Shown here piece after piece: positions 31,701 through 41,690 of a stretch of DNA of 64,000 bases (within the stretch, counting starts at the first letter, position 1; each line of letters opens with the position of its first letter). Under the pieces are notes generated by a model. It was not told the DNA's origin. It saw only the letters and a list, made by a program, of their open reading frames with translations, and did not search any database. A program made the position numbers and the translations under genes. Source of the stretch: Brettanomyces bruxellensis. Its lineage: Eukaryota; Ascomycota; Pichiomycetes; Pichiales; Pichiaceae. The stretch covers positions 1,927,001 through 1,991,000 of the forward strand of contig NC_054690.1 of assembly GCF_011074885.1 (NCBI RefSeq), written 5' to 3'.

Positions 31701-33090
31701 CTTGTTGAAGAACGAAAAGGGCCTCACCTTGGACGATATTCCTCGCATCGTCTCCTCAGAGCAGGCCAGGGAGTACCGGCCGAACGCCTTCCGCTTCCAG
31801 AAACGCAACTATGAGACTGCCACGTCCACGTTGCCCGTCCCAAAGCCTGTCCGGAAGCGTCTAAGCAAGAGCCTGAAGGCGGCAAGTTCTGGTGCAGAGG
31901 TGGCCAAGGCACCTGCGGGAAACCGGGCGAACCTGCAGAGCACGAGGCACGAGAAATCCGCCTCCGCCTCCGCGTCCGACGCTGATCGACGCGTCGAGCT
32001 CGAGGACTCCGTTCTGGGTACCGCCGAGAAATCTGCTGCTGCGGCCTCCCCTGACATCCAGGCTGGCACACCCTTGCACCAGACACCCAAACGGTTCTCG
32101 GAGCTGTCTCCTTTGCAGTACGAGCAGCTGAGACATGTTGCAGCGTTTGCATTGCACATTCTTCTGAGTGACCAGCTCACGCTTGAGGACTGTGTTTCGT
32201 TCATTGACGTGCAGCGGACGCCCTCGTTCTGGGGCAAGCTCTTTGGTGGAAACAAGAAGAATGCATACACAAACGTGCACAAGATCTTCGGAGAGCCTCT
32301 CGAGGCCGTTTCTGCCAAGTATGGCGTCGACAGCGATCTCGGTGTCGGTCCGGAGAAACTCCGCATTCCTACACTTGTTGACGAGATTATCAATGCCATG
32401 AGGACCAAGGATCTCAGTGCGGAGGGTGTTTTCCGATTAAACGGCAACATCCGGCGCTTGAAGAAGCTGATGGGCGAGATTGATGCCCACCCAAACACCG
32501 TCCCGGATCTGTACAGCGAAAACCAGATTCAGCTAGCTGCTTTGCTCAAGAAGTTTGCGCGTGGTCTCCCGGACCCTTTGCTTACTTTCAAGCTCTACGA
32601 TTTGTTCATCCTCTCGCAGAAGTATGCCGATGAGCCCGAGAAACGCGACCGGATCCTCAAGTTGGCCTATGCGATGCTCCCGAAAGTGCACAGAGACTTG
32701 ACCGAGGTGTTGCTTGCATTTTTGAACTGGGTCGCCACCTTCTGCCACATCGATGAGGAGACCGGATCCAAGATGGACATCCACAACTTGGCAACAGTCC
32801 TCACTCCAAACATTCTATACTCGAAGCCAAAGAATACCGCTAAGATGCCTGACTCCACCGAACTGATTCCTAACGGAGAAAACCACTTCTTGGCCATCGA
32901 AGTTGTTAACACCATGATCGAAAAGCATGATGATCTTAGTGTCATACCACCCGATCTCTTGACTTTGTACAGAGGTGCCGGGCTTGCGGATCCTTCCAAA
33001 AAGAACAAGCTTAGCACGAAAGAAATCATGATTATGTGCAAGCAGGCATACGAGAACAACCCGGAGTTGCTTCAAAGATGGGTCGAATGA
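28786..33090 (+). CDS. LRG1: LIM-domain Rho GTPase-activating protein LRG1
   Basis: 1,434 residues. After a disordered basic N-terminus come LIM1 (from C275, CYACGKQIVG), LIM2 (from C385, CYNCNRAIRG), LIM3 (from C707, CQACQKSIEA) and a RhoGAP domain at about 1168-1370, with the arginine-finger region GVFRLNGNIRR and a conserved LLKKFARGLPDPLL stretch. Three LIM domains plus RhoGAP is the layout of Lrg1, the GAP for Rho1 that limits glucan synthase and cell-wall integrity signalling. It is longer than Saccharomyces Lrg1 (1,017 residues) because of low-complexity linkers. LIM1 is split in its second finger by a GEVK repeat. From about 29600 the gene is more GC-rich than its neighbours, which may reflect codon bias. 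Confidence 0.93.
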   Translation: MIQEQLLSQEDATKKSVAEIPQPRMAEQKSMRRDTIHSYANNSPIFTSNAFEHSPSSPLPTYQPVKHSPRVPNKSGRRTSRLHGSTTDWQRFIPPLGPGKARLSVGNQRAVSTPLQESADTNRPLENVAFGEKQRRDAGMRPRETFSEPVGRSGPREQVPTPRAVPAEQGWGGEKQRWTSGGRKEALKKVNTSGKEGVPNKMETLNKEEAQKKMSTPRNMETLNKANTLNKVSTPGNMVLNKANTPNKVGSSATEDSSSSDKKSSLHHKRAPKYCYACGKQIVGTLVKAMGRKYHVGCFKCYDCGKLCSDKFFAEDVEVGEKGEVKGEVKGEVKGEVKGEVKGEVKGEVKGEEKRQEQKLEKRQKNTIQVPLCEYDYFRRINLICYNCNRAIRGSYITAIGRKYHPEHFYCEVCHRVFETEDYYEHGGRIYCHYHYSLLYASHCEACKSAILKQYVEMHRGGSEQQWHPECFMIHKFWGVDVTVDCTGEVQGVAESGAGGGSNSEGEKTDTPTPQALLAMEAALEKMTISIWVTLSEFEEACATCISDMLHAATVSNKSQGLVASGRLVLKIECLFKGIDTLNEYARTNGLHIDYKKDRYCKMSALTKEPRSLSSKLMSYLTFLRDSSQRSVSQSKDSRELLSMISMLAHYIKLISRNTLMHSLEYNRLTGTTGATDRYLGAISAHRGCPDDIFAVLRVPYRATGACQACQKSIEARCFRFGGLRWHPACLRCARCGLQLDAGPGSPLVSEISYNASTQAVLCEDCGSDDPDAHYGFAEVSSYQQLIYLLQIALVRSEHAMAKRGLISQATDGRRLQQDDRYSQQVLDITRMRSLRQNRKVGSAAGELRRSVIVEAPEASTAGTEEGEGSNENESKDGLKDGLKEELGDGSKDGLGDGLGDGLKDKLKDGLNENKLLHTSVPSTKYTPSSRRSSKFLHKNRSLGRRGSKRLTIEDVPMESTPSNVNLDATSNLLKNEKGLTLDDIPRIVSSEQAREYRPNAFRFQKRNYETATSTLPVPKPVRKRLSKSLKAASSGAEVAKAPAGNRANLQSTRHEKSASASASDADRRVELEDSVLGTAEKSAAAASPDIQAGTPLHQTPKRFSELSPLQYEQLRHVAAFALHILLSDQLTLEDCVSFIDVQRTPSFWGKLFGGNKKNAYTNVHKIFGEPLEAVSAKYGVDSDLGVGPEKLRIPTLVDEIINAMRTKDLSAEGVFRLNGNIRRLKKLMGEIDAHPNTVPDLYSENQIQLAALLKKFARGLPDPLLTFKLYDLFILSQKYADEPEKRDRILKLAYAMLPKVHRDLTEVLLAFLNWVATFCHIDEETGSKMDIHNLATVLTPNILYSKPKNTAKMPDSTELIPNGENHFLAIEVVNTMIEKHDDLSVIPPDLLTLYRGAGLADPSKKNKLSTKEIMIMCKQAYENNPELLQRWVE
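29748..29845 (+). repeat. 12-bp tandem repeat coding for GEVK inside LIM1 of LRG1
   Basis: Seven near-perfect copies of GGAGAAGTGAAA, then a variant, encode (GEVK)7-GEEK at about residues 323-354. The array falls between the second and third zinc-ligand positions of the second finger of LIM1, so it loops out of a structural domain. Copy number could vary between strains. Confidence 0.9.
31405..31520 (+). repeat. degenerate repeat coding for K/G-D-G-L in LRG1
   Basis: Repeated GGATGGATTGAA and GGAGATGGATTA units encode KDGLKDGL, GDGLGDGL and similar, in an acidic linker between LIM3 and the RhoGAP domain (about residues 874-912). No known function. Confidence 0.75.
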
Positions 33091-33348
33091 GTTCCACTTT
33101 AGATCTCATGGCTTATTTTTATTTTTATTTTTATTGTTATTGTTATTCTTATTCTTCATTACTCTATTTTATTTTCTTTCTACTTGATATTATTTCATTT
33201 CTTCTCCCGCTATGCTTCTTACTTTTTTATTCGTTTTATTATCCCTTGATTGCTTCTTTCCTTTTTTTACTTCATCCGTTTGCTTTTGCTTCTAATTGCT
33301 GTATAATAATGAATCCTGTAACAATCTACCTCTGTTCCGCATGTACCT
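33091..33348. other. convergent intergenic region with simple repeats
   Basis: Between the 3' ends of LRG1 and VPS11. Rich in TTTTTA and TTATTG repeats (33113-33160), typical of yeast 3' processing regions. No gene. Confidence 0.5.
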
Positions 33349-36300
33349 TCACTTCTTCCCCTTCTCCGATCCTTCACCATTATCATCAACTACTCCATTA
33401 CCCTCCTCCTGCTTAGTGTAAACCACCTTTGGCGACTGTAATGCTCCTCTTCCAATAAAACCAAGCATCACTTTAAACCTGTCACTGCTGCCTGTAAGAG
33501 CCGCATTCAACAAATCATTCTTCTGACTCACATCCTCCCGGCGTTTCTTCAAGATATCTATCATCTCATACTGTGAGGCGCATCGTGGACACACCAGCTC
33601 ATCACCTTCATTTCCAGCAACCAAACTGGCCTGTGATCCAGCAAACGATGTTAGACAGTGCTCGTGAAACGAGTGACCACACTTGAAATGGACAAGTGGG
33701 AAAGTTAAAGGCTGACCGCAGGCTGAACATTTAGTCTGATTGATCGTCTGGGGCTGCTTGAGTAAACCGTTTATCCCTGATTCAACTACCTTCAAGTCGC
33801 TTCTATAGGAGTCGACCAACTTTTGGTTGTTCTGAATCTCGATCTTCTGTCTCTGGATATAGTTTAGAAGATACTGTTTCACCAATCCAAGCTTCACAAA
33901 GCTCTTGCCGCCGCCTAAACTGATCTGCTTTATGATCTCTAGCGGTGACATCAGCTTCTCGTCTCCAATTTTGTATATCAACTTCTGGATTCTCTCCTCT
34001 CCAACCTCGTTGTATATCTTCTCACTTGACGTGAATACCGATAGTCCCAACCGGTACAAATCCGTCTCCTTGCTTCCGTACTTCTCGATTATCTCGCAGC
34101 ACCGATCATAATCCTCTTTCATGACTGCTGATCTAAATATGTCGAGTGCAACTCCTTCTGACGACTCATCTGCTGCTTCTCTCACTATAGTCTCACCCTC
34201 GCTAAAATCTGCAACACTGGAAAGAAGAAGAAGCGAAGTCTGGTCCTCCAAATTCCAGTTATTCTCATCTCTTATAATTTTCAAAAGAGACACAGCCTTG
34301 CCCTCCCAGTTCCGCACACTATTCTCATGATCAGTATCTGCTTTTCCATCCGGCTTCTCCCTAGCAAGTGACAAATACATCTCGTACAACGTGATCAACA
34401 AATCCTTCTTGTCACTCTCCTTTCCTCCAAACTTGTTGTAACTCTCAACACACGCCTCTAAGAATATCACAAACTCATGTGGATGATTCACAAAACATTT
34501 AAAGATAATTCTTGGCCGCGGTGGTAAGTACGTCGGATCTTTGGGTATAATAGCGGTTCCAACTGTTGAACTTGTCGCCGAACTGGTATCCTCTTTGAAA
34601 GAGGTGCCATTTCCACCCATAAATGCCACAAACTGTTTGTAAGATGTAAGAAGAGGGTGATTAAGGCTGCCACTTGCCTTGGAATGGGAAGAGCTTTTCT
34701 CGAATGAGGAAGAAGCAGTCGATATTTGGTCGCTAAGTGCTGCTTCAGCCTGATAGCTACCAGTGAAAACATCAATAAGAAGCTGCGTTGTCTCATTGGG
34801 AAGCTCATCCAGCAACTGCTTCACTTTATCAAGTAGGACACGAAGAAGATCATCCACGGGTAGACTTCTCATGTATGCCAGGGCTGCTTTTGGCTTATGA
34901 AGATCATTCAATTGGATATCAACAACAAGTGAGGCCATATTAAATTTCCGAGCAATAGAAGATGCTATACTACAATATCCGCTGTCTCTACAAAGCGATA
35001 TCACTGTTTCCTTATCAAAATCCTTGGATGCTTCGCCCTCCAACGTTTTTACTTCATGGTCTTCGTCGATTTCAATAGAGTCAACAAATTCCTTGATTTT
35101 CTTATCCTGCTTTAACTTGCAGTACGAACAGAGAAGAAGAGTCACGTGATCCTGATTCGACGTTCCAAAAGCGACCAGCGCCTCTAAATATTTCGTGAGG
35201 TGTGGGATCATCGAGTTTTCCTTATATTTGCGAATCACCTCACTTGTTCTCCCCAACCCAATGCATTTAATGTATTCATCAATGGCGCCAGAGTAGTCTG
35301 CCTGTTTCTCATAGAGATAGTCAGCGTAACGCTGTTCGATTTCCATGATCTTATCATCTTCCGATTGGAAATCCTTAGCCAGTTGTATTGCCATAGGGAA
35401 AAGATCGCTTTTGGTGAGAATATCAAGCTTTTGCAAAAGTGTCTTCTCATGTAGCCTATAAAGCATTCCATCCATGGTGTATAGATACGGGCTGCCCCAC
35501 ATTTCAAAAATATTCACCACAGTGCTTGTCAAAGCTTGGTTAAAGGCAATAAATCTGCCAATTATATCAACTATTAAAAGCCCACTTGTCGAAACGCTAG
35601 TTTCCATAGAGTCGACATTCCCATCGCTGTTTCCAGTCAAAGATTCACTCCTTGAAGTAACAAACAATATGTAACGCTCGTTGTACACGAATAACCTGCT
35701 TTTAGAAATGTTGATCAAAAGATTGTGCGTTTTCCCCTTGCTGTTATAAAACTGGAGACCTTCTTTCCTAGCCACGACCAGTCTCTTTGTCTTATCGGAA
35801 TCACCAGATATAATACCCGTGCAATTTACATCGGCACCTTTCTGTCCTTCGAGAATCTGTTCTGATTCAGTTGTGTTCCGGGTCGATGTTCGAATTGTTA
35901 AGGTTTTCGATGTTGTAGTTACAAAGAGCAGAGTATCATCTTTGAATTGGACAGAGGTGACAGGATCTTCATTCTGATACACAACTTTCTGCCTGGAACC
36001 TCTGTCATGTATAAAATCGCCCCTTACTAAAATCACAGTACCATTTGCATACCCAAATGCCAACGTTTTGAAATCGCTTGTGTACGAAAAGCATGTTAAA
36101 GGATGATTATTAGGACCGTTGGAAATCACACATTGACTCAAGTAATCAGCTTCGTAATCGACTGCTTTTGTCATCGATAGAAGTTTCTTGATACTCCATA
36201 GCTTTAGGATCGTGGGCTTGCCCTGAACCTCCGCAATTGAACACAGTATTCGGGGTGTAGCATCTGCTGAAATTCCTATATGAAAAATATTGGTTATGGT

Positions 36301-36525
36301 GTAAGAAGAATCATAAGCTTGAAATGAATACTTGAGCTTGAACTTGCGGTCAATAAACTTGATAATCGATTTCGAGTTTGCAATGACCAAAAAATCGGCC
36401 GTTGAGCCTATTGCTGTGACCGTTGGATCGGAATAAAGTGTTTTGCCTCGTTCCTGCCCATAGTTAGGATCTTTAATAGGAATACAGTCAAAAAACGGGA
36501 ACTGCCTCCAAGAGGAAAGTGACAT
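33349..36525 (-). CDS. VPS11: vacuolar sorting protein VPS11 (PEP5), HOPS/CORVET core subunit
   Basis: 1,058 residues. The first ~340 form a beta-propeller-like region. The middle is a helical solenoid with the family stretch LTKSDLFPMAIQLA, then QRYADYLYEKQADYSGAIDE and a clathrin-heavy-chain repeat. Near residue 930 a RING finger is visible: CSACGQPL, then HFKCGHSFHEHCL and CPRC. This is the standard Vps11 layout, and length is close to Saccharomyces Pep5 (1,029). Vps11 links Vps18 and other core subunits in the HOPS and CORVET tethering complexes for fusion at vacuole and endosome. A low-complexity Ser-rich insert occurs near residue 600, and an acidic tail rich in Gly and Glu ends the protein. 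Confidence 0.93.
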   Translation of the reverse strand: MSLSSWRQFPFFDCIPIKDPNYGQERGKTLYSDPTVTAIGSTADFLVIANSKSIIKFIDRKFKLKYSFQAYDSSYTITNIFHIGISADATPRILCSIAEVQGKPTILKLWSIKKLLSMTKAVDYEADYLSQCVISNGPNNHPLTCFSYTSDFKTLAFGYANGTVILVRGDFIHDRGSRQKVVYQNEDPVTSVQFKDDTLLFVTTTSKTLTIRTSTRNTTESEQILEGQKGADVNCTGIISGDSDKTKRLVVARKEGLQFYNSKGKTHNLLINISKSRLFVYNERYILFVTSRSESLTGNSDGNVDSMETSVSTSGLLIVDIIGRFIAFNQALTSTVVNIFEMWGSPYLYTMDGMLYRLHEKTLLQKLDILTKSDLFPMAIQLAKDFQSEDDKIMEIEQRYADYLYEKQADYSGAIDEYIKCIGLGRTSEVIRKYKENSMIPHLTKYLEALVAFGTSNQDHVTLLLCSYCKLKQDKKIKEFVDSIEIDEDHEVKTLEGEASKDFDKETVISLCRDSGYCSIASSIARKFNMASLVVDIQLNDLHKPKAALAYMRSLPVDDLLRVLLDKVKQLLDELPNETTQLLIDVFTGSYQAEAALSDQISTASSSFEKSSSHSKASGSLNHPLLTSYKQFVAFMGGNGTSFKEDTSSATSSTVGTAIIPKDPTYLPPRPRIIFKCFVNHPHEFVIFLEACVESYNKFGGKESDKKDLLITLYEMYLSLAREKPDGKADTDHENSVRNWEGKAVSLLKIIRDENNWNLEDQTSLLLLSSVADFSEGETIVREAADESSEGVALDIFRSAVMKEDYDRCCEIIEKYGSKETDLYRLGLSVFTSSEKIYNEVGEERIQKLIYKIGDEKLMSPLEIIKQISLGGGKSFVKLGLVKQYLLNYIQRQKIEIQNNQKLVDSYRSDLKVVESGINGLLKQPQTINQTKCSACGQPLTFPLVHFKCGHSFHEHCLTSFAGSQASLVAGNEGDELVCPRCASQYEMIDILKKRREDVSQKNDLLNAALTGSSDRFKVMLGFIGRGALQSPKVVYTKQEEGNGVVDDNGEGSEKGKK

Positions 36526-36999
36526 CTCAATTGTCCAGCCTAAGAAGAGATCCTCCTAAATATATCAAAGCCTATACTATACGTTGTAGTATTCAGAACG
36601 GTCCAATTAAAGGCCACATGGTTCCATCTCTATTCACATGTGATACATCGCTGTTACTCCAAGTTTTTTTTATTTTTTATTTTTTTAGTGCGCCATGCCT
36701 AAGATAGGACAACAATAATAGTGAAGACACAAAAAAAAGTTTATGCTAAGGAAGTATCAGACTGCACCGCCACATATTTAAAACATGTCTGATGCTAGTA
36801 CGCTTAGGCAATGGTAATGAGCCAGTTTAAATTTATAGAAAGATTTTGCAATGCTCAGATATTATATATTGAATAAAAACTGTTCTTCCGAAAATAAATG
36901 ATTTAGCTGAAAATCGATATACACACCGTAATATCTGTTTCCATATGGCTTGCACCGCCACAATACATAAATACCAGCACCAGCCAATCAGACCAACAC
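36526..36999. other. divergent intergenic region
   Basis: Upstream of VPS11 (leftward) and the FUS2-like gene (rightward). T-rich block at 36665-36687. I looked for pheromone response elements and saw only an imperfect one (GGAAACA on the minus strand near 36940). Confidence 0.45.
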
Positions 37000-38883
37000 A
37001 TGACTCTAAATAAAGTTACTTCTTCCGAATACTCTCCAATAGATACAACACCACGGTCAAATATATTAAGCGATAGAGAAAGCAGCAGCGACAGTAGCAG
37101 TTTAGTTTCTTATAATGAAGAAATCAAATATTTTAATCCGTACGTGCCATCTGCCATATTCCATAGAAAATCAAATTCAGAATTCGACAATCCCTACTCA
37201 AATTCACTTTGGTACTACACCAGAGGGAACGATGGAGAGGAAATAAGAAAAATTGAAGAGAGAAGAAAGACCATGCGGGCACTCTCTGGAGGCAAAAAGG
37301 AAGCTTTGGGTAGAAGCAAGTCGGAAATTAATAGAAGAACAAGCAATAAAGCAACCTTTGCCAAAGAAACAACTGCAAGTTCAAAAACCAGATCCCACTC
37401 ACTTCGAAGAGTGAAGAAACAGGGCCTGGTTGTAGCCATTTCTGAGCCATTTTCTCCATTCGATCCTCTTTATCAAAAAGAAAAGCGGCCATTGCAAGAT
37501 CTCATTCCATCCCTTGAGCTAGAGAGTATATGCAAGGCAAGCTTGCATCATTTTGAACTTTTGGCCTCATTGAAGCAATCTCTCAACGAGTATTTGGAGC
37601 AAAATGTGATTCTCATGAACCAGAAGCACAAGAGGCTTCTTTTTGGAAACAACGAAACCATGAACAGTGTGTATAAGATACTATACCAGAAGATAAAAGG
37701 AAAGCAGCAAATAAACATCGAAGTTATCAATGATTATTTAAGCAGAGCCTTGAGAGTGTATCCATCATATATATTTCACAGATCGCAGCGAAGGTTTGTG
37801 GTCGAAAAGATGGTAAGCGAGAAAAGTCAGAAGTTTGAGGGATGGTTGGCATCAATCAAGAATATTCTTCTGGTGGATGGATACACAAATCTTGGGGAAG
37901 CATTGACAGCTCCGGTAGCAGATCTTGAAAAAATGATTAATTTCTTTCAGAATAATCTTAACACAAGTGATCCTGCTGAAGTAAGTGCACTCAACAAGAT
38001 AACAAAGCTTCGTGGATATATTAATAGTCAGAATTTGAGAAGTTCTGAGAGATCGACGCAAACTGAGGATGAACTTCCGTTTTTTGAGATTCCAGCAACA
38101 TGGAAAACACAAAACAAGCAGAAATGGCGGGAAATGAGTAGATATTCCGCAGAGGATCAAAGCATAATGTATCTCCGCAGTGAGATCCAGGTATCAATGG
38201 CAGGATTTAAGAGCTGGTACAAGCAATTGAAGACCAAATGCCTGGATGAAATAGAGTGTGTAATACGCAACACCATTCATATTGCAACCATATTCAACAA
38301 CATGTCGCAGGATGTGATGGAAAGTTCACCGGGTACAACAGGAAGAAGTAGTTCTGGCAAAGACATGACACCAAGAACGGAATTATTTTACGAGAATTCG
38401 GTGGGTAGTACCTATCAGATGTATTTGAACAAATGCGAGCGCGAAAAGCAACAAGTTTCGATGTACTTGCTCAAATTTGAGGTTTCCATGAACTCACGCA
38501 ACACTTTGTTTACTGGATATGTGAAGGAGGTTCTGGAGGGTACAACGAGCTCGGAGATAAAGAATATCGAGTCTAAGATGAGCATAATCACATCTTTAAG
38601 CAAGCTCCTAGAATGCATGAAACAGTATGAAATGATGACTTTTGCGAGATTTATCCTGGCTTTGAAAAGTTTTACAGCCGCACCGCTTGCTGACAGTGCA
38701 AGGAGTGTTTCTGGGTGGCATGAAATGCAAGCCCAAGAGATTATTCGCCGTTTCAATTCGATGAGAAAGACTCATAAGGCTATTTTGAGAGATATGTATA
38801 GCCAACAGTCTAGCGTCGAAAGTCTCAGTCGGCGGATAGGCACATCAGCAGCCACAGAAAAGGTTCTTGATATCCTAAAGTGA
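37000..38883 (+). CDS. Dbl-homology-like protein, possibly FUS2-like
   Basis: 627 residues. The first ~160 are disordered with many Ser and Arg. From about 160 to 340 the pattern is that of a diverged DH (RhoGEF) domain: an ExxSICKASLHHFELL helix, a segment about an NVILMNQKHK turn, a YLSRALRVYPSYIF helix and the LGEALTAPVADLEKMINFF helix where DH domains have their conserved PVQR region. The C-terminal half is all helical, which would fit a BAR-like domain. The DH-then-BAR order is that of Fus2, which with Rvs161 promotes cell fusion in mating. The identification is by pattern only; any fungal DH-like protein of this length remains possible. No PH domain was seen. Confidence 0.5.
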   Translation: MTLNKVTSSEYSPIDTTPRSNILSDRESSSDSSSLVSYNEEIKYFNPYVPSAIFHRKSNSEFDNPYSNSLWYYTRGNDGEEIRKIEERRKTMRALSGGKKEALGRSKSEINRRTSNKATFAKETTASSKTRSHSLRRVKKQGLVVAISEPFSPFDPLYQKEKRPLQDLIPSLELESICKASLHHFELLASLKQSLNEYLEQNVILMNQKHKRLLFGNNETMNSVYKILYQKIKGKQQINIEVINDYLSRALRVYPSYIFHRSQRRFVVEKMVSEKSQKFEGWLASIKNILLVDGYTNLGEALTAPVADLEKMINFFQNNLNTSDPAEVSALNKITKLRGYINSQNLRSSERSTQTEDELPFFEIPATWKTQNKQKWREMSRYSAEDQSIMYLRSEIQVSMAGFKSWYKQLKTKCLDEIECVIRNTIHIATIFNNMSQDVMESSPGTTGRSSSGKDMTPRTELFYENSVGSTYQMYLNKCEREKQQVSMYLLKFEVSMNSRNTLFTGYVKEVLEGTTSSEIKNIESKMSIITSLSKLLECMKQYEMMTFARFILALKSFTAAPLADSARSVSGWHEMQAQEIIRRFNSMRKTHKAILRDMYSQQSSVESLSRRIGTSAATEKVLDILK

Positions 38884-39229
38884 AAAGAGTGATTGCTTAG
38901 ACAACGGACGGCTTTTGTTAGTGGTACTTGGTTAAACGATTTCGAAATATTTATAGATTGAACAGGCTGCCACCGCATTATTTTATTTTTATTTTAGTTT
39001 TTTCTTTGTGTGGGGAACTCAAGCGGGAATTCGCTGAATTCGCTCCTATTGTCATTCCAGTCGATCGTCCCCATTATTTTCTCGAACCTGGTAACTGTGA
39101 TACTGGGTATGTATAAGTGAGATGGCGAAGTAAGTACATAAATATTTAGGTTGAATATCACATCTATCCGAATTCCAGAGGTGTATATATTAAATTCACA
39201 TCAAGACTACACTTGATATCCTGAACGAG
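38884..39229. other. intergenic region upstream of STE11
   Basis: Both neighbours point right. TATATATT near 39184 could be a TATA element for STE11, about 45 bases before its proposed start. Nothing else recognised. Confidence 0.4.
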
Positions 39230-41690
39230 ATGCAGGAAGCGTAAGTAGTGATTTATTAGCTACGTCTCACAAGTTTGAAAAATGCATACTAACTGAAATA
39301 TTACCAACTAAAGAGACCAAATACAGCTGCTTGAGCTTTTACAGTCAGTGTCATGTGAGCAATACTTCCCATTGTTTGAGAAGTTGGATATAAATGCCGA
39401 TCTTTTGTCGATAATGGACAAACCAGCGCTAAAGGAGATGGGCATTACGAAAGTTGGAGATCGGCTTAGAATCGAGATTGTAATCTCGTTACTCAACATT
39501 GAAAAAATACAGTCGAGGATTCCCATTCAGAAGCTTGCGGACTCAATCAAGGAGTCTTATACGGGACTCATGGATGTGGAAGAGTTCACGATGAATCAGG
39601 TGAAACAGACTAGAGAGAACAATGGACAGAAATTGAGCTCTTCGGAAGCTTTGGCAGGTTCGCAGAAGAACATAATCAGGGTCATCACACAGGATGGTAA
39701 AGACCACAAGATTGATATTACGAAGTGCTTTAATTCAACAGCCATAAAAAAGCGGATATTGCAGGAAACAGGGATATCGAGTCCGCTTATTGCAGACGAG
39801 TGGTCCACATACTACATAGACAGCAAGAAGTCGGTCCATCTAATGTTCAACATCGAGCTTGCAACAATCTGCAACTCTCCCAGCAGTAAGGAGAAGGGTA
39901 GGATCATCTTTTGCCGTACTGGTGAGGCACCTTCTGCTGCCGCTATTGATAAATCAAACAGCATTCTTTCCATGTATGGAGAAAGCAAGACAGGCGATCC
40001 GGAAAGGGGATCGATGCTTCTTCGCAACATTATGGGTCAGAGACCTCCCAGCCAGCTTATTTCTACGAATTTGAGCGAGTATTTCCCGGATGTTGGTCCA
40101 ATCGAATTGAAGAAAGTGATGAGAAACTCGTACAGGATGTCTGTTTACGGCAATAAAGTTATGCAGCGGCAATCAATGCAGAGTCTTGGCAACAGATTAA
40201 GCAATGCTAGCAGTCTTTCGAAAGCTGTGAATTCGAGAAATTCGATTTACTCGAACTTCTCAATGATGAGCCGGCCGGATTCCATGATGAGTGGAATATC
40301 TGCCGCGCACGTGTCTACTGGTTTCCCTATGAGGATTAACCAGACAGTTGGCGATGTTCTTTTGTCGAGCAATCGGGCATTGAGAGATACTGGAAGGGGC
40401 ATGAATAGCAATGAAGATGAGAATGGGAATGAAGATGATGAAGAGGAGAGGGATGAAGATGACTTGCTTGATGGAGAATATGAGGATGAGGATGAGGATG
40501 AAGGGGAAGATGACACGGAAACAGAAACTGAAGAAGGCGTTGAAAGCAAGGTCAAAACCGCAGTCCGGCTTATTTCAGGTTCACACTCTGTAGAAAAGGT
40601 CAACGCTGTAGGCGAAGACACTTTGAAAGCAGTATCTGACGATAAGACAGATGAGGCATCTGGTGAGCAGGACTCTTCATCGATCAGTCTTCTAGAAGAG
40701 GAAGATGATGGTGTGAACAGTCTCACGAGAGCTTACAGTAAGATGATGAAGCCAGATATGGATGGAAGCATCGAGAACATATGGGCGAATGAGATCAGCA
40801 AAGGGCCATCGGTGTGGCATAAAGGTGCAAAGATCGGGCAGGGGTCGTATGGGTCTGTTTTTCTTGGTTTGGATGGTCTTACTGGAGAACTTATGGCGGT
40901 TAAAGAGGTTGATCTACCGACATCCTCGGAGGACTCTAGAAACAGAATGGTGGTGGCATTAAAGAGAGAGATGGATCTTCTTCGGGAGTTGCACCATGAG
41001 AATATTGTCAGGTATCTTGGAACAGCTTCGGACACCAAGAAGATGTACATTTTTCTCGAGTACATTCCTGGAGGCTCTGTTTCCTCAATGCTTCACACAT
41101 ATGGTCCATTTGAGGAGCCACTAGTGAGAAACTTCCTTACGCAGGTGCTCATTGGAGTCAGATTCTTGCACAATAACGGCATCATCCACAGGGACATCAA
41201 AGGTGCCAACGTTTTGATCGATATAAATGGAACTGTGAAGATTGGAGACTTTGGCATTTCGAAAAAAATCACACCGCACCGAGTTCTGGAGACAGATGTG
41301 CAAGACGATAGTGAGAAAAAGAACAGGAGGGTTTCATTTCAGGGTTCCGTTTACTGGATGGCTCCTGAGGTGGTGAAGCAAACGGCATCTACAGAAAAAT
41401 CAGACATCTGGTCTGTGGGCTGTCTGGCCGTGGAGATGTTCACCGCCGAACATCCGTACCCCGGATTTTCCCAGATGCAGGCCATCTTCAGAATAGGAAA
41501 TATGGTACTACCAGAATATCCAGCTGATTCATCACCCGAGGCAAAAGACTTCCTAGATTTAGCTTTTGAAACAGATTACCGTAAAAGAGTTAGTGCGGCA
41601 AAACTACTAAAGCATCCATTCCTAAAGCCGGTGCTCATGTTTAGAAAAAAGGTTAAACAGCAGAGGCTGGCGACGGCTGAGATCATGTGA
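39230..41690 (+). CDS. STE11: MAP kinase kinase kinase STE11, probably spliced
   Basis: Proposed exons 39230-39240 and 39314-41690, 795 residues. The N-terminus reads MQEADQIQLLELLQ and runs into a SAM domain (about 5-75). A Ras-association domain follows (about 120-205, IIRVITQDGKDHKIDI). A long Asp/Glu-rich linker precedes the kinase (about 505-775). Kinase motifs: GQGSYGSVFLG, VAVK-type lysine in MAVKEVD, HRDIKGANV, DFGISKK and SVYWMAPEVV. SAM-RA-kinase is the Ste11 layout; it activates Ste7 and Pbs2 in the mating, filamentation and osmotic pathways. The uninterrupted frame has no ATG before the SAM domain, only GTG, and begins after a stop at 39309, so a 5' exon is needed. The acceptor choice (AAG at 39313) is dictated by phase. 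Confidence 0.9.
39241..39313 (+). other. STE11 intron (proposed)
   Basis: 73 bases with donor GTAAGT and perfect branch point TACTAAC at 39287-39293. The AG at 39313 joins the 11-nt first exon in frame. The CAG at 39326 looks a better acceptor but would put the only ATG of exon 1 out of frame. Donor and branch point are convincing; the acceptor is less so. Confidence 0.75.

Noticed and set aside
29557..32498. Many long antisense and other-frame open frames over LRG1
   Set aside because: They arise from its high GC content and repeats; the plus-strand frame has LIM and RhoGAP domains.
36930..36950. Pheromone response element before the FUS2-like gene
   Set aside because: Only an imperfect single copy (GGAAACA) was seen, expected by chance.
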